Positions 1 through 11,660 of a stretch of DNA of 64,000 bases are shown piece by piece. This DNA comes from Sacculina carcini (Eukaryota > Arthropoda > Thecostraca > Sacculinidae), in NCBI GenBank assembly GCA_916048095.2, contig OU696573.1, positions 8,023,306 through 8,087,305 of the forward strand, given 5' to 3'. The position numbers were made by a program, and so were the translations under genes. The first letter of the stretch is position 1. Every line of letters begins with the position of its first letter. The notes beneath the pieces were generated by a model. The model was given only the letters and a program-made list of their open reading frames with translations, had not been told where the DNA came from and ran no database searches.

Positions 1-348
1 AGAAACACGCAAAAGTAAATGCAGAACCAACAAAACACGTCGAAAAACTTCAGAAACAAATCAGCAAATTTCCAGATTTTTCACACATCCAGAAATCCCA
101 TCCTCGTCGCCATTTGTTACAACGTAGGTTCTCAGAATCTGGAAACGCAGGTTCTCAATCACAACCTTTAATACACAATCACAGAATATTCATACACTCG
201 TAGTTTTCGTAATCACAACGTAAACAAAACCCCACTCTCTCAGCCCAAACTCCACAATACCATATGTGCGCAACGTTTGTCGCCCAATATTTTATATGGA
301 GTTGTCAGCTCCATAACAGTAAGAAAGTTTGATTAGCATTGTTACATC
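1..348. other. Unassigned AT-rich sequence
   Basis: No coding signal, RNA gene or clear repeat boundary was recognised here. The composition resembles the other non-coding parts of the window. Confidence 0.4.
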
Positions 349-430
349 GCACACCTCCAAATAGCGGAAACCTCTAAATAGCGGAACTTTTTCTCGGTCC
401 CTTTGATTCCGCTATTTGGAGGGCCGACTG
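349..430. repeat. Terminal fragment of a pogo/Tigger-like MITE
   Basis: The segment carries two outward copies of the motif CCGCTATTTGGAGG (one in reverse complement) and ends in GGGCCGACTGTA. The same motif recurs at 31484-31545, 46529-46715 and, as an intact terminus TACAGTGGACCCTCC, at 13583. A TA dinucleotide abuts the CAGT terminus, as in Tc1/mariner-pogo elements. A short open frame across the repeat is not a gene. Confidence 0.55.
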
Positions 431-864
431 TACATGGTTTTGCTTGTGTGCCATGTAACGCTAAGAGTGTTTTATTTCTGTTTATAAATGTGATTCCTAC
501 ATTTGTGTTGTGTTTTGTTTCCATGCCAAAAACAGACTTTAATTTCCCTATGATAGATGAAATTCACCATTAAACTTTTTCCAATATACATTTTTTGTTT
601 ATTTATTACTATTCATGAATTATATAAGTAAACTGGTTTGTCCACCAGAGTACTTCCAAGCGTGGGGGTAAATTGATATTACTACAAACTCCATTGGGGT
701 AACACCCAAAAAAGTTACCCGACCCCTGTTTTAGACATACCCAAACAGAATTGTTCGAGATTATATATTCAACGATTTGATTTCTCTCAGATCAACTATT
801 TTAAACTTGATTAATTAATAGATCAACTATTTTAAACTTGTCTTTAAACACCTAAAATAGTAAG
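431..864. other. Unassigned sequence before LINE A
   Basis: Nothing was recognised. A short tandem duplication of a segment containing AGATCAACTATTTTAAACTTG lies at about 789-841, just before the decayed LINE begins. Confidence 0.35.
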
Positions 865-1722
865 GTGTTACTTAAAATAGCAACACCTTACTATATTAAA
901 CAAAACTTGAACTTTGAAACTTTTTTATTCTCCAACTTACAGGATGTGTTGCATATATTTGATCCGGAGACTTGTGCTAGTCGTTTCACTGAAATATGTG
1001 ACAGCACAATTAATATGTACACCAAGGCCTACAAATGCCTGCGCAAGTCTCCCGTACAGCCCTGGTTGTCTTACGAGCTTCTTGAAAGAATTAACCAAAA
1101 GAACCGACTAAATAAAAAAAATTCTGAAGAACCGTTCTATTGAGAACGACAAAAAGTATAAATCTTTTAGAAATTCCTTGAATAAGGCTCTTAAACAAGC
1201 TAAACGATCATATTTCGCCCACCAACTTTTGAAAACCCGGAGTCATTCGAGAAGATTGTGGGACGTGATGCTTTCAGCAATAAATAAAGCTAGAACTACG
1301 AAATTGCCTTCCACATTTCATGACGGAAATCGTGATGTATCTGATCCCTTGTGTATCGCCCAAAATGTCAACGATTTCTTTGCATCCATCGCAATTCAGT
1401 TAACGAAAGATTTACCTACAAACAGTACAGACCCGTTAACTTACACCAGAAAGATGAACTTTCAAAATCTAACGAAAATGCCGCTGAACGTAGTGGACTA
1501 CCATCAGGAACTTTCCTTCATATCTGAGTTGAACATTGTTGGATCTGGTCATGACCTCTTGAATACTCGAATTCTCAAAATTGTAGCACCCTCCATTGTT
1601 CACGTAATTAATCACGCACTTGTCTTACCAAGTCGATATTTCCCAGTATTTTCAAGCTCGCCATTGTTGTTCCTATATATATACAAGGGGACCCAACAGT
1701 GTTCAACAAATATCGTCATATT
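865..1722 (+). pseudogene. Jockey-like LINE A, 5' part (linker and start of RT)
   Basis: Two open pieces (865-1143 and 1178-1640) in different frames give the basic, aromatic linker typical of non-LTR retrotransposon ORF2 between endonuclease and reverse transcriptase, with words such as PWLSYELLERINQKNRL and KRSYFAHQLL. The end reads into RT motif 1 in another frame (KLAIVVPIY, then NKYR). The coding then stops at the 3' end of the antisense LINE B. It resumes at about 4130 with the expected SLLPVMSKLLEKA, so 865-1722 and 4123-5432 are halves of one element. The endonuclease is missing (5' truncation) and there are several frameshifts, so it is dead. Confidence 0.8.
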
Positions 1723-4122
1723 ACAACAACGACAACAACAACAACGTGTATTTGCTATAGCGCCGGTAAAACACAAGCGCGAAAAAGGGAAAACATCAAT
1801 TGAGATAAAACGACAATTGTAAAGAATATGGGAGAAATGAGCAAGTAAAAGAAAGAGAAGTCACAAAACAACCAAAATTGCTAAATAGCAAGCACAAGCA
1901 CAAAGGGCACAGTTCCAAAAAATCAAGTGGTATGTTCAAACAATAAAATCGACAGAGAATTATTACAGAGAACATTCACAATAGAATAAATAAAGCAGCA
2001 AGGAAGGAAAGGAAGCAGTAACTGTGCTCAAGACAGGGAAAAATAAGACAACGAGAATTGAAACAATCATGAAACGGAGAAATAGTTCAAACAATATCAC
2101 AGAGAGGCGAAAGGAGAGAGAGAGTGAGAGACGGGATCAAATGAAATGTCAAAAAGGTACAGGCGAACCCGATGGCGGAATGACCGAAATGAAGAGGCGC
2201 GGGTTATATGAGAGGGAAGAGAATTATACAAGCGAGGGGCGTAAAAGAAGAACGATTTAGAGGACCAGGAAGATTCATTAGATGCACGAGGACAAGCGAG
2301 AGGAAGAGGGCGACGAGAGGAGTGTGAGTCAGTGGGAGACAAAAGATTAGCAAGATAAGAAGGTTGGTGAGGATCATGCAGAAGCTTGTAAATGAGACAG
2401 CAAAGGCGAAAATGAATTCGTGGGATGATAGGAAGCCAGTGGAGTTGAAAAAGTAGGTGAGACGTGTGGCGAGAAAAGGTAGGATGAAAGACAAATCGAC
2501 AAGATTGGTTGATCACACGCTGAAGGATTAAGAGATGAGAACGAGGAGCACTAAAGTAAAGCGAGTTGCAGTAGTCTAACCTGGGGAAAATGAGAGTATG
2601 AACAAGAGTGATGGCGGAATTTTTATCAAGATAGGGACGTATAGGGTAGAGAGAGCGCAGAATAAGACGACAAGTGCGGGCGACAGAAACGATATTGTCA
2701 AAGCAGGAGAGCGAAGAGACAAAGATAGAGCCGAGATTGCGAACAGCAGTTGAGATAGGAAATGGGAGAAGAGGAGGTGAAATACGAGGTGGATGAAGGA
2801 CGATGAACTCAGACTTAGAAGTATTCAAGTACAACTGCCGAGAGGCGGCCCATGAGGAAATTTCAGAAAGTATATCAGAGAGAAAGGAGGGAGTATCAGG
2901 AGTAACAGGAATGAGGAATTGGATGTCATCGGCATAGATTTTGAAAGTAATGGAATGTTTTCGAAGAACAGGGCAAAGAGAAGACATATAAAGATTAAAT
3001 AATAGTGGGCCAAGGACGGAACCTTGGGGAACACCAGATCGAAGAGGGAAGTGAGCAGAGGTAGAGGAATTGAAGTCAACTGAGTAAGTACGATCAGTGA
3101 GGTAAGATTTCAGAAGAGAAAGGGCGGAAGAAGATAGACCCAAACAGGAAAGATCACGAATAATAATAGGGTGACTAACAAGATCAAAAGCCGAGGACAG
3201 ATCAAGTAATACCAAGAGGACAGATTGACGGTAGGAGAAGTGTGAAAGGGTATCATTACACAAGGAAATAAGTACAGATTCAGTAGAGTGAGCAGAGCGG
3301 AAACCAGATTGACACGGGTCAAGGAATTTAGAGATGTAAGGAGAGAGTTGCAATGAAATAGCGGATTCAAGGAGTTTGGAGGGAAGACTGAGGAGAGATA
3401 TAGGACGGTAATTGGTGAGAGCAGCGGGATCAAGAGTAGGTTTTTTTATAATGGGTCGAACAATAGCATGTTTGTCTGGCAAGAAAACACCATGCAGAAA
3501 AGAAGAGTTGATAAGGTGGAGAAGGTAAGGCACAAGAGAAGGAAGAGACACAGAAATAGCTCGAAAATTAATTGAGTCCGAGGGAGAGTGGGACATCTTG
3601 ATTGAAGACAAAAGGTGGAGAATGTCAGGAAGCGAGACAAAAGAAAATGAAGGAAAATTTTCGGAAGTGCGAGTATGACAGAGGGAGGATCGGAAAGGAG
3701 GGATATTCTTTAGAACAGAATCAATTTTTGCAGAGAAAAAAGACGCAAACTGAGAGGCTGTAAGATCACACGAGGTAGAAGGAGATCGGAGACCGCAGAG
3801 AGAATTGAGAGAGGACCAAAGCGATTTAGAAGAACGGGAAAAGGAAGCAAGTTTGGATTTGTAAAAATCTTGTTTGGCAATATGTAATGCAGAAACATAA
3901 GACGACCGGGCAGAGCAAAGTAGTTCCCAATCCTGTGAAGATCGAGTTCTTCTCCAGACAGTTTCGGCACGCCGCTGAGTATGTTTAAGAGAATGAAGAT
4001 GAGAGGAGAACCAAGGGGGAGAAGAAGTGAGAGGTTTAGACCGAGTGACCAAAGGAAACAAAAAATCATTTATACCTGAGAGAACATCTGAAATGGCTGG
4101 AAAAATAACTTACTATTAGCTT
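1723..4122 (-). mobile_element. L2/CR1-like LINE B, 5'-truncated, inserted in LINE A
   Basis: This antisense insertion contains one long reverse-transcriptase frame. Its 3' end on the minus strand is GGCGCTATAGCAAATACA followed by a GTT-rich microsatellite (about 1722-1745 on the plus strand). LINE C at 52-54.5 kb ends the same way, with GCGCTATATGAAATACATG plus (GTT)n, so both belong to one family. The flanks show a short candidate target duplication: ATATTA occurs just before the microsatellite and again where LINE A resumes. The endonuclease region is missing. Confidence 0.82.
2097..4061 (-). CDS. Reverse transcriptase ORF2 fragment of LINE B
   Basis: A 654-codon open frame begins after the endonuclease region. 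It contains, in order, an Arg/Ser-rich linker, RT motifs TNYRPISLLSLPSKLLE, VLLDLSSAFDLVSHP, SGVPQGSVLGPLLFNLYM and IYADDIQFL (catalytic YADD), then the thumb and the C-terminal region LHWLPIIPRIHFRLCCLIYK found in L2/CR1-group LINEs. The frame is open despite the 5' truncation, so the insertion is fairly young. The product would copy its own mRNA by target-primed reverse transcription, but without the endonuclease it is unlikely to be autonomous. Most other open frames in this interval are shadows of it. Confidence 0.88.
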   Translation of the reverse strand: MFPLVTRSKPLTSSPPWFSSHLHSLKHTQRRAETVWRRTRSSQDWELLCSARSSYVSALHIAKQDFYKSKLASFSRSSKSLWSSLNSLCGLRSPSTSCDLTASQFASFFSAKIDSVLKNIPPFRSSLCHTRTSENFPSFSFVSLPDILHLLSSIKMSHSPSDSINFRAISVSLPSLVPYLLHLINSSFLHGVFLPDKHAIVRPIIKKPTLDPAALTNYRPISLLSLPSKLLESAISLQLSPYISKFLDPCQSGFRSAHSTESVLISLCNDTLSHFSYRQSVLLVLLDLSSAFDLVSHPIIIRDLSCLGLSSSALSLLKSYLTDRTYSVDFNSSTSAHFPLRSGVPQGSVLGPLLFNLYMSSLCPVLRKHSITFKIYADDIQFLIPVTPDTPSFLSDILSEISSWAASRQLYLNTSKSEFIVLHPPRISPPLLPFPISTAVRNLGSIFVSSLSCFDNIVSVARTCRLILRSLYPIRPYLDKNSAITLVHTLIFPRLDYCNSLYFSAPRSHLLILQRVINQSCRFVFHPTFSRHTSHLLFQLHWLPIIPRIHFRLCCLIYKLLHDPHQPSYLANLLSPTDSHSSRRPLPLACPRASNESSWSSKSFFFYAPRLYNSLPSHITRASSFRSFRHRVRLYLFDISFDPVSHSLSPFASL

Positions 4123-5700
4123 ACTTCCTTACTAATATTAGCTTACTTCCTGTTATGTCCAAATTACTTGAAAAAGCTATTTATTACCAACTATATTCAA
4201 GCTGCATTTAGAGATGCTATATTACTGATCGCCAATTTGGATTTCTCAAAAGTCAATCCACATATATGCCTCTTTCACTGCTTTCCAATTTCGTTATTTC
4301 CAGCAGGGCAAGTAAACATTACGCTGCTGGAGTGTTTTTAGATCTTAAAAAGGCGTTTGATCTCGTTGATCATAATATCCTAATTAAGAAACTGCAATAT
4401 TACAACATTTCTATTCCTTTTATTAACATTTTGTAATCCTTCTTGGCAAACAGGTATCAGTGTGTAAGATATAATGATGTCCTCTCCAGCAGCGCAATGA
4501 TGGAAATTGGAGTTCCACAGGGATCAATCTTAGGTCCCATATTATTCCTTGTCTTCATCAATGATATTGTCTGTGTTTCAACTGATGTAGAATATCTTCT
4601 TTCTGCTGATGATACTGTTTTATTGCTCGCTTCTCCAGATATCTATACTCTAGAATTAAAAATCAATCACAATCTTTCTTTAATATCACATTGGCTTATT
4701 TCGAATCGTATAGTCTTGAACACATCGAAAACAGTATATCAACTTTACAATTGGACCCCAAGCGCACACAACATGAAAATTTCGATACATTCCTCTGAAA
4801 TAGCACGCTGCAATTCAGTCAAATATTTGGGCGTCAATATCGATGAAGACTTTAAATTTTCTGCTCATAAAGCCAACGTTTGTAAAATTGTGTCGAGGAA
4901 CATTGGCATGATCTCCAAAGTTAAAACGATATTTCCAACTTATGCTCTACTTTCACTTTATGACGCACTGGTCTTACCACATCTTTCTTACTGTTTATCA
5001 ATTTGGCGCCTGGGGTATTCAAAGTCATTTGATCGGCTTAGGGCTCTTCAAAAAAGATCAATCAGGGTAATTTCAAATTCTCATTATCTGGCCCACACCT
5101 CTCCCATCTTTCGCTCACTAAATATCTACAAATTTGAAAATTTAGTTAAGTATCATCTTCTTCTAATTCTTTATCAATTCTTGCAGTGCAAATTATCTCC
5201 GTTGATCCAGAACAAATTTATCTTACACATCAAAAAAGCAAATACAAGGAATATACAGCATTTTACCCAGCCCACATTTTCTCACAATTTCGAAATGAAT
5301 ACACTCTTTGTAAAAGCTCCAATAGTTTGGAACACGGTGCTATCCCCACTAGTTAAAAATCTTTCTGATTTCCCTAATAAAATTCGTCAATTCAAAGTCA
5401 TGACTAAAAACGTCTTACAGGAGGATTACTAAAATTATCCACCTAGTTATTCTTCATATTTAATGTTTTATTTTCGTTTATTTTATTTTAATTTCCTTTC
5501 TATTTCGTCTTAATAGATATATTTTTGTTGTTAAAAATGAGGAAGTATGGGTGATTGAGACAGGGCAATTGCCCTTACGTCACCCGTGCTTCTGAATTTT
5601 CATTTATATTAAATGTCTTTTGTTCACTTGTTCTCTCTTCCTTGGCTTCATTGTTTCGCATTGCATGTTTTTATTTTAATATACATTAAATGTTGCTTAA
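4123..5700 (+). pseudogene. Jockey-like LINE A, 3' part (RT and 3' end)
   Basis: Coding resumes at ISLLPVMSKLLEKAIYYQL and continues through VFLDLKKAFDLVDHNIL, a stop at about 4436, GVPQGSILGPILFLVFINDI, SADDTVLLL (the usual Tyr of YADD is Ser), thumb motifs and YLGVNIDEDFKFSAH. The frame 4443-5432 is open but the N-terminal part has stops. The 3' end is an AT-rich UTR to about 5700 with a hairpin-like GGGTGATTGAGACAGGGCAATTGCCCTTACGTCACCC segment (about 5549-5585). The stop in the RT palm and the mutated catalytic box indicate a dead copy. Confidence 0.82.
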
Positions 5701-6024
5701 AAATTAAAATGAATAGAGCACCCAAACACGCATGCACACATGTCACATGATCGACCTAGCAATGTTATTTTGTTGTGTGAAACCGTTATGTGGTGATGTT
5801 TGGCTATAGTTTTGTGTTTATATATGATTGATATAATGATCGTCACTGCATAATCATACATTGTCGTTTATTTAATTATTTAAGTCTCTATTTGGTTAAA
5901 ATTGTGTCATGCGCTTGTTTGTCATCTGCTTGTGTTTTATGCTTTCTGTGTCTGATTTTGGGCAATGAACATGTCTGTGTAGAAAAAAAAGAAAAAAAAG
6001 TTTCATCAAGTGGCCCATCAATTC
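5701..6024. other. Unassigned sequence between LINE A and gypsy-1
   Basis: No coding or repeat signature was recognised. The following gypsy-1 copy begins abruptly in the middle of RT, so its 5' truncation point lies near the right edge of this stretch. Confidence 0.35.
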
Positions 6025-7835
6025 AATCCTACACTAAACCTCAACAAATGTGTATTCAAGGCGGACCACATCACCTTTCTCGGGTACCTCATTTAACAAG
6101 GTGAACTTCGCCCTGACCCTGACAGAGTGAAATGTTTGCAGGAGATACCGGCGCCCGCCGAAGAGCGCTCCATGAAACGGATGTTAGGGCTCTTATCGTA
6201 TTATTATCGCTGCATGTCAAATTTCTCAATTAAAATCAAATTCGCCTCGATACAAAAACGTCTCCATTATCAAAAGAATGTATTGATGCGTTGAATTATG
6301 TCAAGTTGGAAATTATTCAAGAAGTTGTGGCACGTATAGATGAGAATATTCCCCTTTGTGTTGGGTCGGTCGCCTCAAATACGGCTATTTCAGCTACCCT
6401 GAACCAATAAGGCCCTCCTGTCGCCTTTTTCTCTAGAAGTCTCAATCCCTCTGAACGTAATTATCCATCGGTAAAGAAAGAAGAACTAGCTGGAGTCGAA
6501 GCCATACGTCGGTGGAAGCACTACCTCTGTGGGCGTCGCTTCACGCTAATCACAGGCCAGCGGTCTGTAGCCTTCATGCTGGACCAGACTCACTCAAGTA
6601 AGATAAGGAATGACAAAATCCTCCGCTGGAGAATAGACTTAGCTACTTTATGTTTTGATATCAAACACCGTCCGGGTCGTGATAACGCCCCCGCTGACGC
6701 GTTGTCACGAGCCTGTTCTGCCACGGGATTCACTTCACTGTCTGAGCTGCACAAGGCCTGGTGTCATCCCGTTGTCATACGAATGCATCATGTCAGAACT
6801 CCGAACTTGGCTTTCTCTTTGGATGAAATCCGCCGCGAATGTTCTTCCTGTCGCGCCTGTGCCGAACACAAGCCTAGGTACATACGACCGAACACTCCTC
6901 TTCTTATCAAGGCGACGGAAGCTTTTGAAAGACTTAGCGTCGATTCAAGGGCCCTCTTCCCATCACCACGAGAAATAAGAATCTCTTTACCGTTATTGAT
7001 GAGTAATCTCGCTATCCCTTTGCGTTTGTGCGTTCTGATGTGTCTTCGTCAACTGTGATACTTTGCCTCAATCAACCATTCGTTCTGTTTGGCTTGCCAG
7101 GATATGTTCATTCCGACCTGGGAGCCGCTTTCATGTCCCAAGAGATAAAGAACTACCTCCATCCTCGCGGCGTAGCATCGAGCCGGACGATCCCGTACAA
7201 CCCTAGGGGAAATAGCCAATGCGAGCAGCTTAATGGAATTATTTGGCTTACTATCTGCCTCGCGCTCTTTGATAAAGGCTTACCTGTGAGCAGTTGGGAG
7301 CAGGTGATGCCGACGCTTTACATTATATCCAATATTTACTGTGTACAGCTACGAACTGCATTCCTCACGAACGCCTCTTCTCTTTCAGTCGTCGGTCTGT
7401 GTCAGCAGAATCTGTTCCGTCTTGGCTTATAACCCCTACACGTGTCCTACCCAAAAGGAATAACCGAGCCTCCCAATTTTTTATTCCGTCGAGGAAGTCG
7501 AAGTGCTCGAAACTAATCGATCGCACGCCTACGTACGAACTCTGGATGGTCGTGAGTCTAATGTGTCATTGATATACTTGGCTCCCGCTCCCCCCGCTCT
7601 TGGGCTGGATATAGAAAATCTTGTAATCGACTTCGCTCCTGACGTCAAACCCGCTGATCACCAGCCCCCGAGTGCCGGTATTGAGGGTACTTCTTCGTCG
7701 GATGAAAATAGTGATTTCCCTTCTGTCCCACAACCTAACTTTCCCTCATCTTCTGATGTACTTTCTGAACCTATCCTGCGACGCAGTCTCCGTGAGAGGC
7801 GGCCTCCTGCTAGATTTACCCTGGTATACCCCTAG
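6025..7835 (+). pseudogene. Decayed Ty3/gypsy pol, copy 1 (RT end, RNase H, integrase)
   Basis: In shifting frames the segment encodes the RT connection (NKCVFKADHITFLGYL), the RPDPDRVK tether, RNase H (PVAFFSRSLNPSERNYPS, then HRPGRDNAPADALSRA) and an integrase. The integrase has an incomplete zinc-binding region (SCRACAEHKPR), the DDE core (PGYVHSDLGAAFMSQE, SRTIPYNPRGNSQCEQLNG) and a C-terminal domain (SHAYVRTLDGRESNVSLIYLAP) ending RRSLRERRPPARF. There are multiple frameshifts and stops, and gag, protease and most of RT are missing. The DDE Asp and the distal Glu of NSQCEQ are still visible. It is inactive. Confidence 0.87.
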
Positions 7836-7862
7836 TGGTTTATTATGCCTACGGGGGGAGAA

Positions 7863-8041
7863 TGTCGTATATTTACTGTGTCTTTACTTTATATTTGTAT
7901 TTGTCTGCGTCTATACCTGACGTACCTGTTTGGTATGTGGTATTCTGTTGTTTACCTTGCTGTCGTATCATGTGTTTCGTTATCGGCGTTCTTTGTAGTG
8001 GAATAAAACCTTCTACGATTTTATGCGTGTGTATTCACGAC
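7863..8041 (+). repeat. 3' LTR of gypsy-1
   Basis: The pol frame is followed by a polypurine tract (ACGGGGGGAGAA) and then TGTCGTATATTT, the expected PPT/LTR junction. The LTR carries an AATAAA signal in GGAATAAAACCTTCTACG and ends near ACGACA. Its 3' half is homologous to the LTR at 12466-12751 (AATAAAGCCTTCCATG), which supports both calls. The exact 3' edge is inferred. Confidence 0.65.
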
Positions 8042-8059
8042 AAAGACCCGACTCAAAAA

Positions 8060-9085
8060 GAATGACTCGCTTTAAGGAGTGATTTGCACCAAGCTGCCGC
8101 AATTCGCTATAGAGAGCAATAGGATTACTGTCATATTACTCAACCTGGGTATCAAACTTTTTGTCATGAATATCCCCTCTGCTGAGCTCCTCAAGGTTTC
8201 CAATGGATAGGGAGGCAGCGGAAAGTTTCCACAACCTAAAGGACGAAATCCGTTCAACTTTGTTGGCGTCCATTGATAATGACGCCCAATTCATGGTAGA
8301 AACGAATATATCAGACACTGCACTTGACGCGGTGTTAGAACAGCGCGGACGGCCGGTAGCATTTTTCTCCCGCACTCTCTCACATGCGGAGAAGAGACAC
8401 ACGCGGCTGCTTCACGTTCCAATGTGGAATTTGAGGCTGCTGCGATAGTGGAAGCTGTAAGGAAATGGCGCGATCTCCTTCTAGGGCGAAAGCTTAGCAT
8501 AGATACTGATCAGCAGGCTGTGAGCTACTTCTCCAACACTCAGCTTACTAGCCGCATAAAAATGACAAGCTTTTGAGATGGCGACTGGAAGTCGCCATCA
8601 CTATGAAATGATGAGTGATGTTGAATCATGACTATGAAATATTATATCGTCTCGGATTGATGAATTTTTTGGATGACACTGTCTAGATGCGCGTCAGCAC
8701 AATCACTATTTCTCAAAGATATTCATGTCGCCTTGTCATACATAAGTTATCTGGTGCACCAAAAGAATCTGCCATACTCAGCCGAAGATGTAAAAGCTGT
8801 TTGCCGTGAGTGCCGTTAGTGTGTTGTGAGCTGAAGCTTCGTTTCTTCAAACCTTCTTAAGGAAGTTTGGTACACGTTCGCGTATCTTTCGAAAGGCTAG
8901 CTATTGACTTCGTCGGGCCTAAAGTGTCTAAAAATATAAACAAATATTTACTGATTTTAATGGATGAGTATTCATGATTCCCGTTTGTGTGTCCTTGTGC
9001 GGATACTTCTACAAAGACGGTCGTCGATTGTCTCAAAAATCTGTTTTCTGTATTTGGCTGCCCAGATTCTATCCATATATCATTA
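8060..9085 (+). pseudogene. Decayed Ty3/gypsy pol, copy 2, left part (RNase H to integrase core)
   Basis: A second copy of the gypsy-1 family begins in the RT/RNase H region. It reads REAAESFHNLKDEIRSTL, RGRPVAFFSRTLSHAEKRH, a frameshift, then AVRKWRDLLLGRKLSIDTDQ, the integrase start, and PCADTSTKTVVDCLKNLFSVFGCPDSIHIS. The copy is cut there by the Tigger element and resumes at 11663. Many frameshifts and stops show it is dead. It directly follows the gypsy-1 LTR without a recognisable LTR of its own at this side. Confidence 0.8.
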
Positions 9086-11660
9086 CAGGGGGTCCTCGGT
9101 TTACGACGGTCTCGACTTGCGACGTTTCGCGGATACGACGCTAGAAATCATCTGCTCGAGTTACATCGATTGCGTCGTAAGTACGACGCAATTTTGTTTT
9201 CTGAGCTGTGAGTTGATGTGGAATTTCCGTCAGAGATAGTAGTACAATAAAATTGTTTGGAAAAGCACGTGCTTTGCCTTACTAGAGGTGTCATTAGCAA
9301 TACCCAACGTAAACAACGTCGACAGTTTTCGACGTTCGACAGTTTTTAGGCTGACGCAATCGCTGCATGCAAAATGGTCCACCAGTAATATAGAATAGTA
9401 GCTGCATGCAAAACGCACCTTTATGGCTTCAAAGCGTAGAGTGAACTCTTCAGATAATAGCGCATCTAAGAAAAGGAAGGCCATCACCATGGACATGAAA
9501 TTAGACATCGTGAAACGAGCAGAAAAGGGAGAGAGGCCATCGGATATCGGCCGCGCACTGCAACTAAGCCGTACGATTGTTGTGACCATCATCAAGGATA
9601 AAAATCGCATCATTGAATATGTGAAGGGTTACGCTCCTATGCAATCAACTGTGATAACTAAACAGCGTAGCGGTCTCATTATTGAGATAGAGAGACTTCT
9701 GGTTTTGTGGCTGGAGGACCAGCATTAACGGCGTATCCCGGTGAGCCTTATTTGGACTCAAGAAAAAGCGAAAAGATTGTGCGAGGCACTGAAGAGTGAA
9801 AAGGGGAAAGATAGTGAAAGTGAACAGACTTCGGCCAGCAGGGGCTGGTTCATGCAGTTTAAGGAGCGTAATCATTATCATAACCTTAAACTGCAAGGTG
9901 AAGCTGCAAGTGGTGATGAGAAAGCAGCAAGAGCGTATTCTCGTGATTTGGATTAAATAATTCAAAAGGTAGGTTACGTCGCTGAACAGATATTTAATGT
10001 GGACGAGACTGGTATATTTTGGAAGCGGATGCCCAGGCGTACGTACATAGCCAAGAAAGAGAAAGTAGCGCCATGTCATAAAGCCAGCAAGGAGAGGTTA
10101 ACTTTACTTCTTGGGAGCAATTCAGCTGGTGACTACAAGCTGGAGCCCTTGCTAGTGTACCAAGCAGAAAATCCAGGAGCGTTAAAGGGAATTTCGAAGG
10201 ATCAACTACCTGTCATCTGGAGATCCAACCAGAAAGCGTGGGTCACGCTTCAGATATTCGAGGATTGGTTTACCAACCACTTTGTTCTAGAAGTTGAACG
10301 TTACTGTGCTTCCAAGGGGCTGCCCTTTAAAGTGTTGCTGGTGCTGGATAATGCCCAAGGTCACCCTGCCGCCTGGATGACTTTCATCCCAATGTCAAGG
10401 TAGTTTATCTTCCGCCTAATACTACAGCGCTTTGACAGCCCATGGAACAATGTGTCATTGCTTCTTTCAAGGCTTATTATCTCCGCCGGACACTTGCTAT
10501 GGCTTTCAATGCAGCTGAGGACGACAAGGACGCGACTCTGAAGGAATTTTGGAAAACTCACAATATTCATCAAGCAGTGAAAAACATTGGTTATGCTTGA
10601 GATGAAGTGAAGCAGAGAAACTTAAATGATGTGTGGAAAAAACTATGTCCCCAACTTGTGAACGATTTATATGGATTGGATGAGACAATTGCGGCTGTCA
10701 CAAAGAACGTTGTTTCCTTAAGTAAGCAGCTTCATTTGAAGGTGGAGACCGATGATGTCACAGAGCTTTTGACACCACATGAAGAGGAATTATCTCCTGA
10801 GGACCTCATTGAAATGGAAAAACAGATAATGGAAGATGAAGAGGAGGAAGAGACACGAGTCCCAGAACCGAATAGGTTTACCATCAAAGGCTTGGCAGAC
10901 GGTTTTGCAATGATAGAGGAAGGATTGGAAAAGTTTCAAGCTGAGGACCCCAACACTGCCAGATACGGTAGGGTCTACCGAGGGGTCATGGATTGGCTGG
11001 CCTGTTACAAGGATATATTGAAGTAGAAGAAGAGTAAAACCATCCAGACTAGCCTTGATTGCTTCCTCAAGAAGGTAGAGAGGCCTGCAACAGGCCCTAT
11101 ACCCTCTACATCAGCTGCTTTTTTACATTTTCCAGACTCTCCAGCTCCTTAAGTGATTTCTGACACATCTGCTCAACCATCTCCAGCACCTCCTGCAACT
11201 TCTCCAGCCTTTCAGCATTAAGCGTGTGTCTCCCTCTTGCAAAACCCCTTCCAGGATGCAAGCCAACCACAGAAGGACTTGAGAAAAGTGTGTGAACTGA
11301 AGCTATCGAACTTGTCCTGAGTGATGTTTATATTTTTTATTACATGTATGGTAAATGGAAATTTTACGAGAGAAAATTATGTTTGAATTTATAAGGTAAG
11401 GAATTGTTCTTGTTTTATTGCAGTTTGTCCGCCATATACCTTTAGCTCAAGTTATGTCTACATGCACCTCATAGAATTGTCTTTTTATGTCTTAGATTAT
11501 GTATTGTATACACATGTATACATACTGCATTAACATATGTGAGTGACCAGTGCTTATATAGGCTTACGTATATAAATGTAATATGTCCCGACTTACGTCA
11601 AAATTCGGGTTACGACGGAGACGTAGGAACGGATCTCCGTCGTAAGTCGAGGACCCCCTG
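9086..11660 (+). mobile_element. Tigger/pogo-type DNA transposon inserted in gypsy-2 integrase
   Basis: The terminal inverted repeats are CAGGGGGTCCTCGGTTTACG at the left and the complement of CAGGGGGTCCTCGACTTACG at the right, flanked on both sides by TA (9084-9085 and 11661-11662). TA target duplication, CAGGGG termini and a CENP-B/jerky-like transposase place it in Tc1/mariner-pogo, Tigger group. Removing it rejoins the gypsy-2 integrase, which proves the insertion order. The length of 2575 bp is typical for a full Tigger-type element. Confidence 0.93.
9423..11070 (+). pseudogene. Tigger transposase, broken
   Basis: The start at 9423 gives a basic N-terminus and a psq-type helix-turn-helix (MKLDIVKRAEKGERPSDIGRAL), as in CENP-B/jerky/Tigger proteins. 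A second DNA-binding segment follows (RGWFMQFKERN). The catalytic core keeps the first Asp in VDETGIFWKRMP and the second in LLVLDNAQGHP. The third, normally QPMDQ, reads QPMEQ. In-frame stops lie at about 9726, 9954, 10433 and 10598, and a frameshift lies at about 10375. The C-terminus runs through LACYKDILK to TIQTSLDCFLKK, so the length is complete but the gene cannot make a transposase. Confidence 0.9.
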
